From NCBI GenBank assembly GCA_023400235.1, contig JAEXFI010000054.1, forward strand, positions 1-64,000: a stretch of DNA of 64,000 nucleotides. Reading direction: 5' to 3'. Each line of letters opens with the position of its first letter. Within the stretch, counting starts at the first letter, position 1. The notes beneath the pieces are model-generated. The model worked only from the letters and a program-made list of their open reading frames with translations, did not search any database and was not told the DNA's origin. This document shows positions 34,158 through 42,015 of the stretch, in pieces. A program made the position numbers and the translations under genes. The stretch is from Bacillota bacterium (GTDB taxonomy: Bacteria > Bacillota > Clostridia > Acetivibrionales > DSM-1351).

Positions 34158-35165
34158 ATGGGAGGCATGGAAATAACAATGCAAGCATCGGAATATGAAA
34201 AAAATTTATACGGCCAGGATATTGCAGTTATACAGCGTACTGATGACTGTACGGTTTACAGAGTGGAGACTGCAAATGGCAGGGGAGTCATGACCAGCTA
34301 TGGCGTGTTTCCCGGAGTTGATTTGATATATAATGATTTTCAGACATTCAGCTACCACCAGGATATTCATATTCAAGAGGAAATTATGGAAATAAACCAT
34401 TGCAGGAAGGGCAGGTTTGAGTGTGAATTCCAGCGTGGGACATACGGTTATCTGGATGAAGGCGACCTGGCGGTGAATATGTGCCATAACAGAGTTACTG
34501 CCTCAAGCTTTCCTCTGGAACATTATCATGGCGTCGCAGTGATTATCAGCCTTGATAAGGCCTCAGCCTTTCTATCCTCTGTTTTCGAGGATATCTCCAT
34601 TGACCTCTACTCCCTGCGTGACAGGCTCTGCCCCAATAATCGCTGTTTTATCATGAGGGCCAAGGCTGAAATCCGGCACATTTTTGCAGAGCTTTACACT
34701 ATTCCCCGGGAGGTTCAAAAAGGATATTTCAAGCTTAAGGTGCTGGAGCTGCTTTTGTTCCTGAGTATTACAGAATTGTCGGAGCAAAAGGAAACCAGAC
34801 AGTACTTTCCAAAAAAGCAGGTTGAGGTTGTCAAACAAATAAAGAAATATATGACCGACAATCTGGAGAAGCGGTTTTCCATGGAGGAGCTGTCCGAGAG
34901 ATTCCATATGGGCCTCACCTCCATGAAGCTTTGCTTTAAGGGAGTATACGGAACACCCATATTCACCTACATAAAAGTGCACCGTATCCAGGCAGCAGCC
35001 AGTATGCTGCGCCAGAGCAACGACAGCATTGCCACCATCGCCGGTAAGGTCGGCTATGAAAACGCCAGTAAATTTGCTGCTGCCTTTAAAGATATCCTGG
35101 GAGTCTCCCCCATTGAATACCGCAAAAATCCCCCCAAGGAATATCAGGGGCAGCATCGTACATAA
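34158..35165 (+). CDS. AraC-family transcriptional activator
   Basis: A 335-residue regulator with a C-terminal pair of helix-turn-helix motifs (from about residue 230). The first lies in SMEELSERFHMGLTSMKLCF; the second in SIATIAGKVGYENASKFAAAF, followed by GVSPIEYRK. The first 200 residues are a sensing domain I cannot assign further. Start choice is uncertain: ATGs at 34158, 34167 and 34179 are in frame; GGGAGG lies 13 bases before the last and no site is well placed for the others. Divergent from the ABC pair, analogous to YbtA beside ybtPQ, it is the likely activator binding the 20-bp-period repeats. Confidence 0.85.
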   Translation: MGGMEITMQASEYEKNLYGQDIAVIQRTDDCTVYRVETANGRGVMTSYGVFPGVDLIYNDFQTFSYHQDIHIQEEIMEINHCRKGRFECEFQRGTYGYLDEGDLAVNMCHNRVTASSFPLEHYHGVAVIISLDKASAFLSSVFEDISIDLYSLRDRLCPNNRCFIMRAKAEIRHIFAELYTIPREVQKGYFKLKVLELLLFLSITELSEQKETRQYFPKKQVEVVKQIKKYMTDNLEKRFSMEELSERFHMGLTSMKLCFKGVYGTPIFTYIKVHRIQAAASMLRQSNDSIATIAGKVGYENASKFAAAFKDILGVSPIEYRKNPPKEYQGQHRT

Positions 35166-35172
35166 ACAAGCT

Positions 35173-35604
35173 CTAGGATTTTTTTATACCGTATGTGAAC
35201 TTCCATACGGCTTTTTTGCCTGAGTATCTGCCTCTGTTTTCAGTAACCGTTACCAGCGAGGTATATATATTGCTTTTGTTAGCCTTCAATTTGCCAACAG
35301 AAACAGTCAAGGTCTTGGAACCTATGTCGGGAACACTGTCAATTTCTTCAGCAGTTGACACTATTATAATTTTGCCTGTTGAAGTCGTGTTTATAACGAT
35401 TGAATCGCCTTCCTGCAAGTCCTTCTTATTAACTTTGCACTCAAAGACCCACTCATTTCCCACATGGTTATTTTCTACAAGGTCAATTGCTTGAAGCTTG
35501 ACAGAAACCTTGACTTTTGACGTGTCAGCGGCACTGGAAGGTAATATGCTAAGGGTAACCAACATGCATGATATCAGGAAAAGACTAATTATTCTGTTTT
35601 TCAT
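35173..35604 (-). CDS. Small secreted protein of unknown function
   Basis: A 143-residue protein with a clear signal peptide (MKNRIISLFLISCMLVTLS, cleavage probably after SSAA near residue 26). The remaining 117 residues are rich in alternating Val/Ile/Thr, suggesting a beta-sandwich, without cysteines. No family recognised. GAGGTGG precedes the ATG. It is the last gene of a methyltransferase-GNAT-secreted-protein operon, and its 3' coding end overlaps the terminator of the convergent AraC gene. Confidence 0.7.
   Translation of the reverse strand: MKNRIISLFLISCMLVTLSILPSSAADTSKVKVSVKLQAIDLVENNHVGNEWVFECKVNKKDLQEGDSIVINTTSTGKIIIVSTAEEIDSVPDIGSKTLTVSVGKLKANKSNIYTSLVTVTENRGRYSGKKAVWKFTYGIKKS
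35189..35217 (+). terminator. Terminator of the AraC gene
   Basis: CCGTATG-tgaactt-CCATACGG followed by CTTTTTTG on the plus strand. It lies within the last codons of the convergent secreted-protein gene. Confidence 0.8.
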
Positions 35605-35632
35605 ATGTCCACCTCAAGATGTTATTTTTTCC

Positions 35633-36262
35633 CTATATTGTAACATATTTTCCATATTTATGCAAGAAATCACTTGAATACCCAGGCGCAACAAATTCGG
35701 AAAACACCTCCCATACCATTTCTGATACAAGCAGTTCCTCACCCGCTTTCAGCCCGCTGTATACAAAGTCTCTCTCCGGCTTCTTTTCCAAATAAACAAG
35801 CCTTAGACCCTCATTAACAATCTCTTCTTTGAAGCTCCGGTACCCAAGCTTTTCATATAATGCAAGATTCTTCAGGCTAAGATGTCCTGTGAACAGTTCA
35901 TATCGCTGACTAACAATGTGGTTTTCAACTGCTCTTATGAGCTTTTTACCAATACCTTTGTTTTGGTATTGGGGATGTACAATCAGCTTTCCAATATAAC
36001 AGGTGCCGTTATTTTCAAAAGCCCTTACAGACCCTACGATGCAGCTGTGTTCAACAGCTTTCAGAACAATTGATTTTTTTGCTTCCTCCTCCAGTTCCTC
36101 CAAGGTCTGTACAAGGGGTGGAAGGTTAAAATCATTATAGATTTCAGCTTCGCTTATATAAGCCAGCTTTTGAAGAGCAAGAATCTCGTGAAGCTCGGTT
36201 TCAGAAACAATATCAATTGTTGTTTCCATTTCAGCCTTAATACTATCGTACAATTCACCCAT
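35633..36262 (-). CDS. GNAT acetyltransferase with a truncated second GNAT-like tail
   Basis: A 209-residue protein. Residues about 10-160 are a complete GNAT domain with acetyl-CoA loop QNKGIGKKLIRAVE and ALYEKLGYRSF. From about 165 a segment (VSEMVWEVFSEFVAPGYSS) reads like the beginning of another GNAT protein and then stops after about 20 residues, suggesting a fusion with a broken second domain. The ATG at 36260-36262 has GGAGG 5 bases upstream; the TTG four codons earlier overlaps that site and is rejected. It follows the methyltransferase gene by 24 bp. Substrate unknown. Confidence 0.8.
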   Translation of the reverse strand: MGELYDSIKAEMETTIDIVSETELHEILALQKLAYISEAEIYNDFNLPPLVQTLEELEEEAKKSIVLKAVEHSCIVGSVRAFENNGTCYIGKLIVHPQYQNKGIGKKLIRAVENHIVSQRYELFTGHLSLKNLALYEKLGYRSFKEEIVNEGLRLVYLEKKPERDFVYSGLKAGEELLVSEMVWEVFSEFVAPGYSSDFLHKYGKYVTI

Positions 36263-36286
36263 GAAAACCTCCAATTTCTAAAAAGT

Positions 36287-37174
36287 CTACTCCTTCTCCG
36301 CACATATGGCAATCCAGTCTCCGTCCTCAGTAAACCTTGTTCCAGTAAGGTCGTTCCAGGCATGCTTTATTTTAAAGCCCGCCTCCGACAGAACGGCTCT
36401 GATTGTATCAATTGAATAATCATGAAACCAGTTCCTATAGACCCCGATTCCCTGCTCATCCACAACTATATACTGGTCCAGCCATACGTCTTCCTCCGGA
36501 TAATCATAGCCCTGTTCCAGCAACATATGCTCACACGGACGCCAGAATCCCTCACCACATATATACCAGCCATTTTTCAAACCGATTTTTGCTCTCAGTC
36601 TCCTGGTGGAGACATCAAAAACAAACATACCTCCTTTTTTCAAGGACTTATGTATTAGCTTTAATAATCCGTCCCGCAATTCATCTGAAAAGGTGCAGAG
36701 CTCACCATATACCTGTATTACTGCATCAAATTCATTACAGTATTCCATGTCAAAGAAATTCATGCAATGGTACTCAACCTGTGATGCACTTTTACGGGCG
36801 TATTTAATGGAATTCTCCGAAATATCAAGACCTGTAACACATGCCCCGCACTGACATAGCTTTTCAGAATAAAGCCCCGGCCCGCAGCCCAGATCAAGCA
36901 CCTTCCTTCCAGGCTCAATTATTTTATTTTCAAATAAATGTTCCACAGTTTTTTTGATAATCTCAGGCCTCCGGCTTGCCGCATCATTATTTGGATTCAG
37001 GTGGGCATCCAGCATGCCTTTTGAAATGTGTGGGTCATCCCAAAACCTGGGTTCTCCAGGCTCAAACAGGCCAGGCTTGCCATTATGCCCACTGATAAAA
37101 GCCAAGATTTCTGCATTTGTCATACTTATGTCCATGCCCCTCATCTCGCACAAAGTAGCATGAAAGTTTGGCAT
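36287..37174 (-). CDS. SAM-dependent methyltransferase
   Basis: A 295-residue class I methyltransferase. Motif I is VLDLGCGPGLYSE, followed by the acidic strand GLDIS and motif IV DAVIQVYGELCTFSD. The first 80 residues, including FWDDPHISKGMLDAHLNP, form an extension before the Rossmann core that is shared by a group of uncharacterised clostridial methyltransferases. The ATG at 37172-37174 is preceded by GGAGG at 9 bases. First gene of a three-gene operon with a perfect promoter about 130 bp upstream. Target molecule unknown. Confidence 0.85.
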   Translation of the reverse strand: MPNFHATLCEMRGMDISMTNAEILAFISGHNGKPGLFEPGEPRFWDDPHISKGMLDAHLNPNNDAASRRPEIIKKTVEHLFENKIIEPGRKVLDLGCGPGLYSEKLCQCGACVTGLDISENSIKYARKSASQVEYHCMNFFDMEYCNEFDAVIQVYGELCTFSDELRDGLLKLIHKSLKKGGMFVFDVSTRRLRAKIGLKNGWYICGEGFWRPCEHMLLEQGYDYPEEDVWLDQYIVVDEQGIGVYRNWFHDYSIDTIRAVLSEAGFKIKHAWNDLTGTRFTEDGDWIAICAEKE

Positions 37175-37310
37175 GGACTCGGTCCTCCTTTACAACTTTT
37201 TTCAGTTTCTTTCAACCTTACTCCTCCTTATGTCATCTATATCAAGCCTTGCAGGTAAACAACAATTATGCGCTGCTCAGGTGTCTGTTATTGTATAATT
37301 TGTAGAACTT

Positions 37311-37339
37311 ATTATATTGGCGTTTCCAGACATTGTCAA
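37311..37339 (-). promoter_or_regulatory. Consensus promoter for the methyltransferase operon
   Basis: TTGACA (37334-37339) and TATAAT (37311-37316) on the minus strand, spacer 17 bases. The resulting leader of about 130 bases contains a second good ribosome binding site (AGGAGGAG near 37220) in front of a possible short peptide. Confidence 0.85.
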
Positions 37340-37459
37340 CGGAGACTTTGACTATAGCTGTTTTATCCCGTTATCCGGCTTATGCTTAATTTTATTTATA
37401 GTTTTAATTGCTGTGAGTGGATAGTGAAAAAAATCCAACTAAAACTTAATTATATTCAA

Positions 37460-37488
37460 TTGGTATTAATTATAAACTATGGTAATAT
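37460..37488 (+). promoter_or_regulatory. Promoter for the GH9 gene
   Basis: TTGGTA (37460-37465) and TAATAT (37483-37488), spacer 17 bases, about 45 bp before the start codon. No cre-like site was recognised with confidence. Confidence 0.5.
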
Positions 37489-37530
37489 CTATATATAATT
37501 TGTCTAAAAATCTTTAAAGGAGGTAAAAAA

Positions 37531-40041
37531 ATGATTAAATGCAATAAAAAGAAAAATTTATCGGCCTTACTTTTATGTTTGGCAGTAGTATTCACTTCAA
37601 TATTTTCATCTGCTATAGCCGTCCATGCGAGTGCACCTCAAGGATGGCGCAATCTTCAGGATTTTTATGTATTCAAGGACCGGGTCAGCGGCTGGTCCGG
37701 CAGCGGCGCAGGCGAGCTGGAAACAGCAAATGGGAATTTGCCGGTGGATACCCAGGTCACCTATGAGGGCTTACCCTCATTGCGGTTAAATCTCCAGACC
37801 CAGCTTTCTTCATATTGGATGTCGGTCATACTTACACTGGCAGAATGGAATTGCCATGATGTATCCCAGTATGTTCCCAACGGCTATCTGGAATTTAACG
37901 TAAAAGGCAAGACCGGAGGAGAACAGTTTGTAATAGGTGCCGTAGACCACGTAAGTGAGCGAGCCTCGGGTGTAGAGCACACAATAACCAAACCCGTATC
38001 TGATTACTGTACGGTGACCACCCAGTGGCAGCATGTAAAGATTCCCTTAAAGGATATATTATCACCCGCTCTTGGTATGGAGCCGTATAATGCCAAGGCC
38101 ATTGTATTGGACAAAGTGACACTGGATCCCTTTTGTGTCTGGATTAATCAATTAAAAATCACCTCACCGGACAAGGAGAAAGCCTATCCCGCCATTAAAT
38201 TAAATCAGTTGGGCTTCAGGGAATCCTCAGAAAAGTCTGCCTATGTATCAGGCTTTGAAGATGAACTCACCGCAGTTTCAGGAACCCAATTCCAGGTAAA
38301 AAGGCTTTCTGATGATTCAGTTGCCTACACAGGGCAGTTGGCGCTCTTGAAGGATTATGACCCCGACTCCGGAGAAAGAGTCTTTAAAGCAGTGTTTACA
38401 GACCTGACACAGCCGGGAGATTACTACATGACGGTGAGTTCTGCCGGAATTGAAAAATCGCCAAAATTCAAAGTTGGTAATGACGTATATAAACCACTAT
38501 TGACTGACGTTTCAAGGTATTTTTATTACCAGCGCTCTGGAATGGAGCTTACACAAAATTATTGCCCTGATTATCCCAGAAAGGACAGAACCCCCCAGGA
38601 TGCATCTGCAATCTTTGACTCCAATCCAGCTGTCACCAGAGATGTATCCAAAGGCTGGTTTGACGCCGGTGATCTCGGCAAGTATGTCAGCACAGGAGCC
38701 ACCACCTTGATAAATCTGTTCTGGGCTTATGATATGTTTCCTGAACAATTTCAGGATAAGCAGCTAAATATCCCTGAAAGCGGGAATGGTGTTCCTGATA
38801 TTCTGGACGAGTCCAGATGGGAACTGGAATGGCTGCTGAAAATGCAGGATACTGCCAGCGGTGGATTTTATGCCCGGGTACAATCCGATGACGACGGCAA
38901 TATAACCAAGAGGATTATAAAGGATAAAGAGGGCAGCACCTCAAACATAAGGCCCACCGAGGACACTGCATGTGCTGCTGCAGCTTTGGCACATGCTTCA
39001 CTGACTTATGCCCCCTACGATTCTGCTTTCGCCCAGACTTGCCTTAATGCCGCCAGGAATGCCTGGACTTATCTTGAACAGAATCCCAACAATATCAAAT
39101 CTCCAAATGGACCGTATAATACCGACAACGATGTGAGCAGCAGGCTTTTGGCAGCAGCAACCCTGTTCCGCGCAACCGGGGAGTCAAAGTATGACAATTA
39201 CTTCCTGGAAAACTACTCTAAGGGTAAGGATTTATACGAAAACATAAACGGTGATTGGGTAGGCCTCTGGAATTTCGCATTTTTTTCCTATTTAAAAGCT
39301 GGAAACCATAAAAGTACTGCTGCTAACTGGTTTAATACCGAGTTTACCCTTTGGTTAAACAACAAAACAGCCCGGTTTAATGACAGTGCCTGGGGTACGG
39401 CAATTACAAACAGCAACTATTACTGGGGAAGCAACAACCAGATACTGGGAATGTGCATGGAAGCCGTAATTGGCTCAAGGCTGCTTGAGACAAATACAAC
39501 TGCAATTGACAATATGGCCCTTTCTTCAATGAATTGGATTCTGGGAGCCAATCCCTTAAGGAAAAGTTTTGTATCCGGCTATGGCCAGGACTGTATTAAA
39601 ACCATATTCTCAACCTTCAATAACGACGGAAAAGCCGGGATAGCCAAAGGCTTTATGCCTCTTGGCCCGAACAGGTACCAAGGTGCGGGGCTTTCAAATT
39701 TCCCTGCAAAATGCTACCTGGACAGTGCTGACGAATGGACCACCAATGAGCACGCAGTGGGCTCCACGTCAACTCTGGTGTTTATGACCGCATTTGCCAA
39801 CAGTGATTTTTCAGGAGGTCCTGCCCCATTACTGGGAGACTTAAATGCTGACAGCAACATTGACGCCCTGGATTTCGTTTTGATGAAGCAATATCTTCTG
39901 GGCCTGATTAACGATTTCCCAGCCGCTAATGGCACCTATGCCGCGGACCTTAATGGTGACGGCAGCATTAATGCCATCGATTTTGCTCTGATGAAGCAAT
40001 TTTTGCTGGGACTAATTGATACTTTCCCGGCTCAGAAGTAA
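37531..40041 (+). CDS. Cellulosomal GH9 glycoside hydrolase with CBM30-like module and dockerin
   Basis: A secreted 836-residue cellulase-type enzyme. Order: signal peptide (to about 34, ending VHASA); CBM30-like module (about 35-210); Ig-like domain (about 218-305, with LNQLGF); GH9 catalytic domain (about 310-755); type I dockerin (about 770-836). Catalytic residues are the DAGD pair Asp378/Asp381 and Glu740 in TTNEHAVGS. The dockerin has two calcium-loop repeats (GDLNADSNIDALD, ADLNGDGSINAID). Their recognition dyads are Ala-Leu and Ala-Ile, as in C. cellulolyticum, so it should dock on a scaffoldin. AAAGGAGG precedes the ATG. It is not next to other cellulosome genes here. Confidence 0.93.
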   Translation: MIKCNKKKNLSALLLCLAVVFTSIFSSAIAVHASAPQGWRNLQDFYVFKDRVSGWSGSGAGELETANGNLPVDTQVTYEGLPSLRLNLQTQLSSYWMSVILTLAEWNCHDVSQYVPNGYLEFNVKGKTGGEQFVIGAVDHVSERASGVEHTITKPVSDYCTVTTQWQHVKIPLKDILSPALGMEPYNAKAIVLDKVTLDPFCVWINQLKITSPDKEKAYPAIKLNQLGFRESSEKSAYVSGFEDELTAVSGTQFQVKRLSDDSVAYTGQLALLKDYDPDSGERVFKAVFTDLTQPGDYYMTVSSAGIEKSPKFKVGNDVYKPLLTDVSRYFYYQRSGMELTQNYCPDYPRKDRTPQDASAIFDSNPAVTRDVSKGWFDAGDLGKYVSTGATTLINLFWAYDMFPEQFQDKQLNIPESGNGVPDILDESRWELEWLLKMQDTASGGFYARVQSDDDGNITKRIIKDKEGSTSNIRPTEDTACAAAALAHASLTYAPYDSAFAQTCLNAARNAWTYLEQNPNNIKSPNGPYNTDNDVSSRLLAAATLFRATGESKYDNYFLENYSKGKDLYENINGDWVGLWNFAFFSYLKAGNHKSTAANWFNTEFTLWLNNKTARFNDSAWGTAITNSNYYWGSNNQILGMCMEAVIGSRLLETNTTAIDNMALSSMNWILGANPLRKSFVSGYGQDCIKTIFSTFNNDGKAGIAKGFMPLGPNRYQGAGLSNFPAKCYLDSADEWTTNEHAVGSTSTLVFMTAFANSDFSGGPAPLLGDLNADSNIDALDFVLMKQYLLGLINDFPAANGTYAADLNGDGSINAIDFALMKQFLLGLIDTFPAQK

Positions 40042-40053
40042 CACTTGACAAGT

Positions 40054-40115
40054 CAGACAGGATTTATCCCTATTGGGGAAATAAACAATTTTTTTAAAGG
40101 GATAAATCCGTCTGG
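40054..40115. terminator. Long inverted repeat after the GH9 gene
   Basis: CAGACAGGATTTATCCCT (40054-40071) pairs with AGGGATAAATCCGTCTGG (40098-40115), 18-bp arms with a single mismatch and a 26-base loop. It starts 12 bases after the GH9 stop. It lacks a clean U-run after the stem (the T-tract is inside the loop), so it may protect the mRNA 3' end rather than terminate transcription. Confidence 0.5.
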
Positions 40116-40134
40116 CCTTAATTTGCCTAGATAT

Positions 40135-40713
40135 TTATGTATGTATATTATATTCCGTTATAAAATATTTATTTCTATGTGTGTTAAAATCTACTACTCG
40201 AACATTACAATTTAACCATTTTAACTTTTCTTTTATTTTATCTTGTATTCGTTGCATAATCATATTCTTAGAGCGAGTTTTACTTTCAAAATTGCCATCC
40301 AAATAAAGAATCACTTCGATTTTTTTTGTTCCTTTTGAAAATTTATTACTCGAAATTACTTTAAAAAGAGGTTTTAATTCATCCGCATTACAATAATCAA
40401 ATTCCGTATTTGCACCAACAATACAGGCTATTGTTGATTGAACTTTCTTGGCCACTTCAATATCAAAGCTTTCTTCAAATGTATTCCCCTTTGGCTTTAT
40501 ATTTCCAACTATAGTTCGCCACTTATTTTCTGATTCATGTCCCAAACAATTCTTAACTTCAATGAATAGGAGATTTTCTTCGGAATCAGCAAAAAAATCT
40601 ATTCCCTTTCCATTTGGCATACTTGACTTAAACGTTTGATAAAACGCTGTATCATCAAATTTTATAACATGATAATCTTCAGGAAAACAGAAGTCAATTC
40701 CACTTTCATTCAT
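40135..40713 (-). CDS. PD-(D/E)XK nuclease-like protein paired with an ATPase
   Basis: A 192-residue cytoplasmic protein with no family I can name. Residues 37-54 read GIDFFADSEENLLFIEVK: Asp39, then Glu52-x-Lys54, the spacing and hydrophobic pattern of a PD-(D/E)XK nuclease core (catalytic D and ExK). The following helix and the AKKVQSTIACIVGA strand-helix fit that fold. Its ATG overlaps the stop of the upstream ATPase gene (TAATG), so the two are translationally coupled and probably act together. Beside a Wadjet system, it is a candidate effector of an antiphage or anti-plasmid module. Evidence is motif-level only. Confidence 0.6.
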   Translation of the reverse strand: MNESGIDFCFPEDYHVIKFDDTAFYQTFKSSMPNGKGIDFFADSEENLLFIEVKNCLGHESENKWRTIVGNIKPKGNTFEESFDIEVAKKVQSTIACIVGANTEFDYCNADELKPLFKVISSNKFSKGTKKIEVILYLDGNFESKTRSKNMIMQRIQDKIKEKLKWLNCNVRVVDFNTHRNKYFITEYNIHT

Positions 40714-41774
40714 TACATCAACTCCTGTTCTCGGTTATATATGCTGTCAAACTCTTCCATTATAGGATTGTTTTGTAAGTCATTTACACTTCCTGCAGTT
40801 TCAGCAACCAATCTGTTTGTTTTAGATTCTCTATATAAAGATATAAATTTTATATTAATTCTGCCCTTATTAGCTTTTGGATAAGAGGCAATTAGATTAA
40901 AGCATTGTTGAACGAAGTAACTGTGAGTATTAATGAAAATTTGGACACCCATTTTTGACAGTTCAATTAAAGCCTCTGCCATGTGTTTTATAATTTTAGG
41001 GTTCATATTGCTTTCAGGCTCGTCCCAAAATAGCATAGCATTTTGATCAAGGCTCCCAGACAAAATTAAATATGTCATTGTGGATAATTTTCTATATCCT
41101 TCGGAAACGAGCCCCATTTCAAATTCTCCGGAGCCTTTTACCTTAAGGTAGAATTTGTTCTCCTTTTGTACAACATTACCATTCATAATTGCATCAAAAG
41201 AATCCAGTACAGTTTTTTGCTGCTTTGTATTAGCTCCCTTTTTTAACGGTTTAAGTAAAAGTTTTGCCAAGTCATAGTATGTTTCATCAAAACCGATATG
41301 ATAATCCTCGTATAAGGAAGTAAAATTCCCTGCGGACGATATGATTTCTTTCGGTGGAATAAATACGGGTGAAAAGTCAGCCGAAATCAAATCATTTTCC
41401 ATATTAATATCTAAATGTTTTGCTTGTCTATTTCCAAAACCATATTCAATCTTTTTATCATTATCAAATAATATGTTTATATCTGCACGGTTACTACCTT
41501 GCTGTCTTCCAACCAATCTGCCTATTGTATCATCATCAGGTTTAAAAACACCATTCAATTTTGAAACCAAGGCTTGTTCATATTTATCCTTTACTAAATC
41601 GCTTTTGCTTTTTTGTAAATCATACAGGCTTTTTGTAGTAGCATATAGCACCTTTAACATAGCTGTTTTACCAGTGCTGTTTTCACCAGAAATAATATTA
41701 ATATCGGGTGAGAATTCCATATCAAGATTGTTAAATAGCATAAAGTTTTTAAAATTCACTTTTTTTATCTTCAT
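40713..41774 (-). CDS. AAA/ABC-type ATPase of a candidate two-gene defence module
   Basis: A 353-residue ATPase of the OLD/RecF-like AAA_15/AAA_21 type. Walker A is GENSTGKT (residues 30-37), the signature region is GLVSEGYRKLSTMTYL, Walker B and D-loop are MLFWDEPESNMNP, and the H-loop histidine is in INTHSYFVQQ. Only about 60 residues follow the H-loop, so it lacks the TOPRIM nuclease domain of OLD, GajA and similar proteins. The coupled downstream nuclease-like protein may supply that activity. AAGGAG lies 8 bases before the ATG at 41772-41774. Related arrangements (ATPase plus nuclease) underlie Septu, Gabija and PARIS, but this pair matches none that I recognise. Confidence 0.75.
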   Translation of the reverse strand: MKIKKVNFKNFMLFNNLDMEFSPDINIISGENSTGKTAMLKVLYATTKSLYDLQKSKSDLVKDKYEQALVSKLNGVFKPDDDTIGRLVGRQQGSNRADINILFDNDKKIEYGFGNRQAKHLDINMENDLISADFSPVFIPPKEIISSAGNFTSLYEDYHIGFDETYYDLAKLLLKPLKKGANTKQQKTVLDSFDAIMNGNVVQKENKFYLKVKGSGEFEMGLVSEGYRKLSTMTYLILSGSLDQNAMLFWDEPESNMNPKIIKHMAEALIELSKMGVQIFINTHSYFVQQCFNLIASYPKANKGRINIKFISLYRESKTNRLVAETAGSVNDLQNNPIMEEFDSIYNREQELM

Positions 41775-42015
41775 ATAACCCACTCCTTCTTTTTAAGTAT
41801 ATCCAAATTAAATTGCATAATATCCTTTAGAAACAAATCACATAAATATAAATTTATATGATTTCCCGTAATAATAAAATGATTTAAAGGAAAACCAAGA
41901 AATAATTATACCATTTACCAAAAAACTATAATGAAAATACTGATTACGATTATATCATTTTAGCCAAAAGGTGTATACGTTTTTGCACAGGTGCCATTAG
42001 TGTCAAGAGTCTTCA

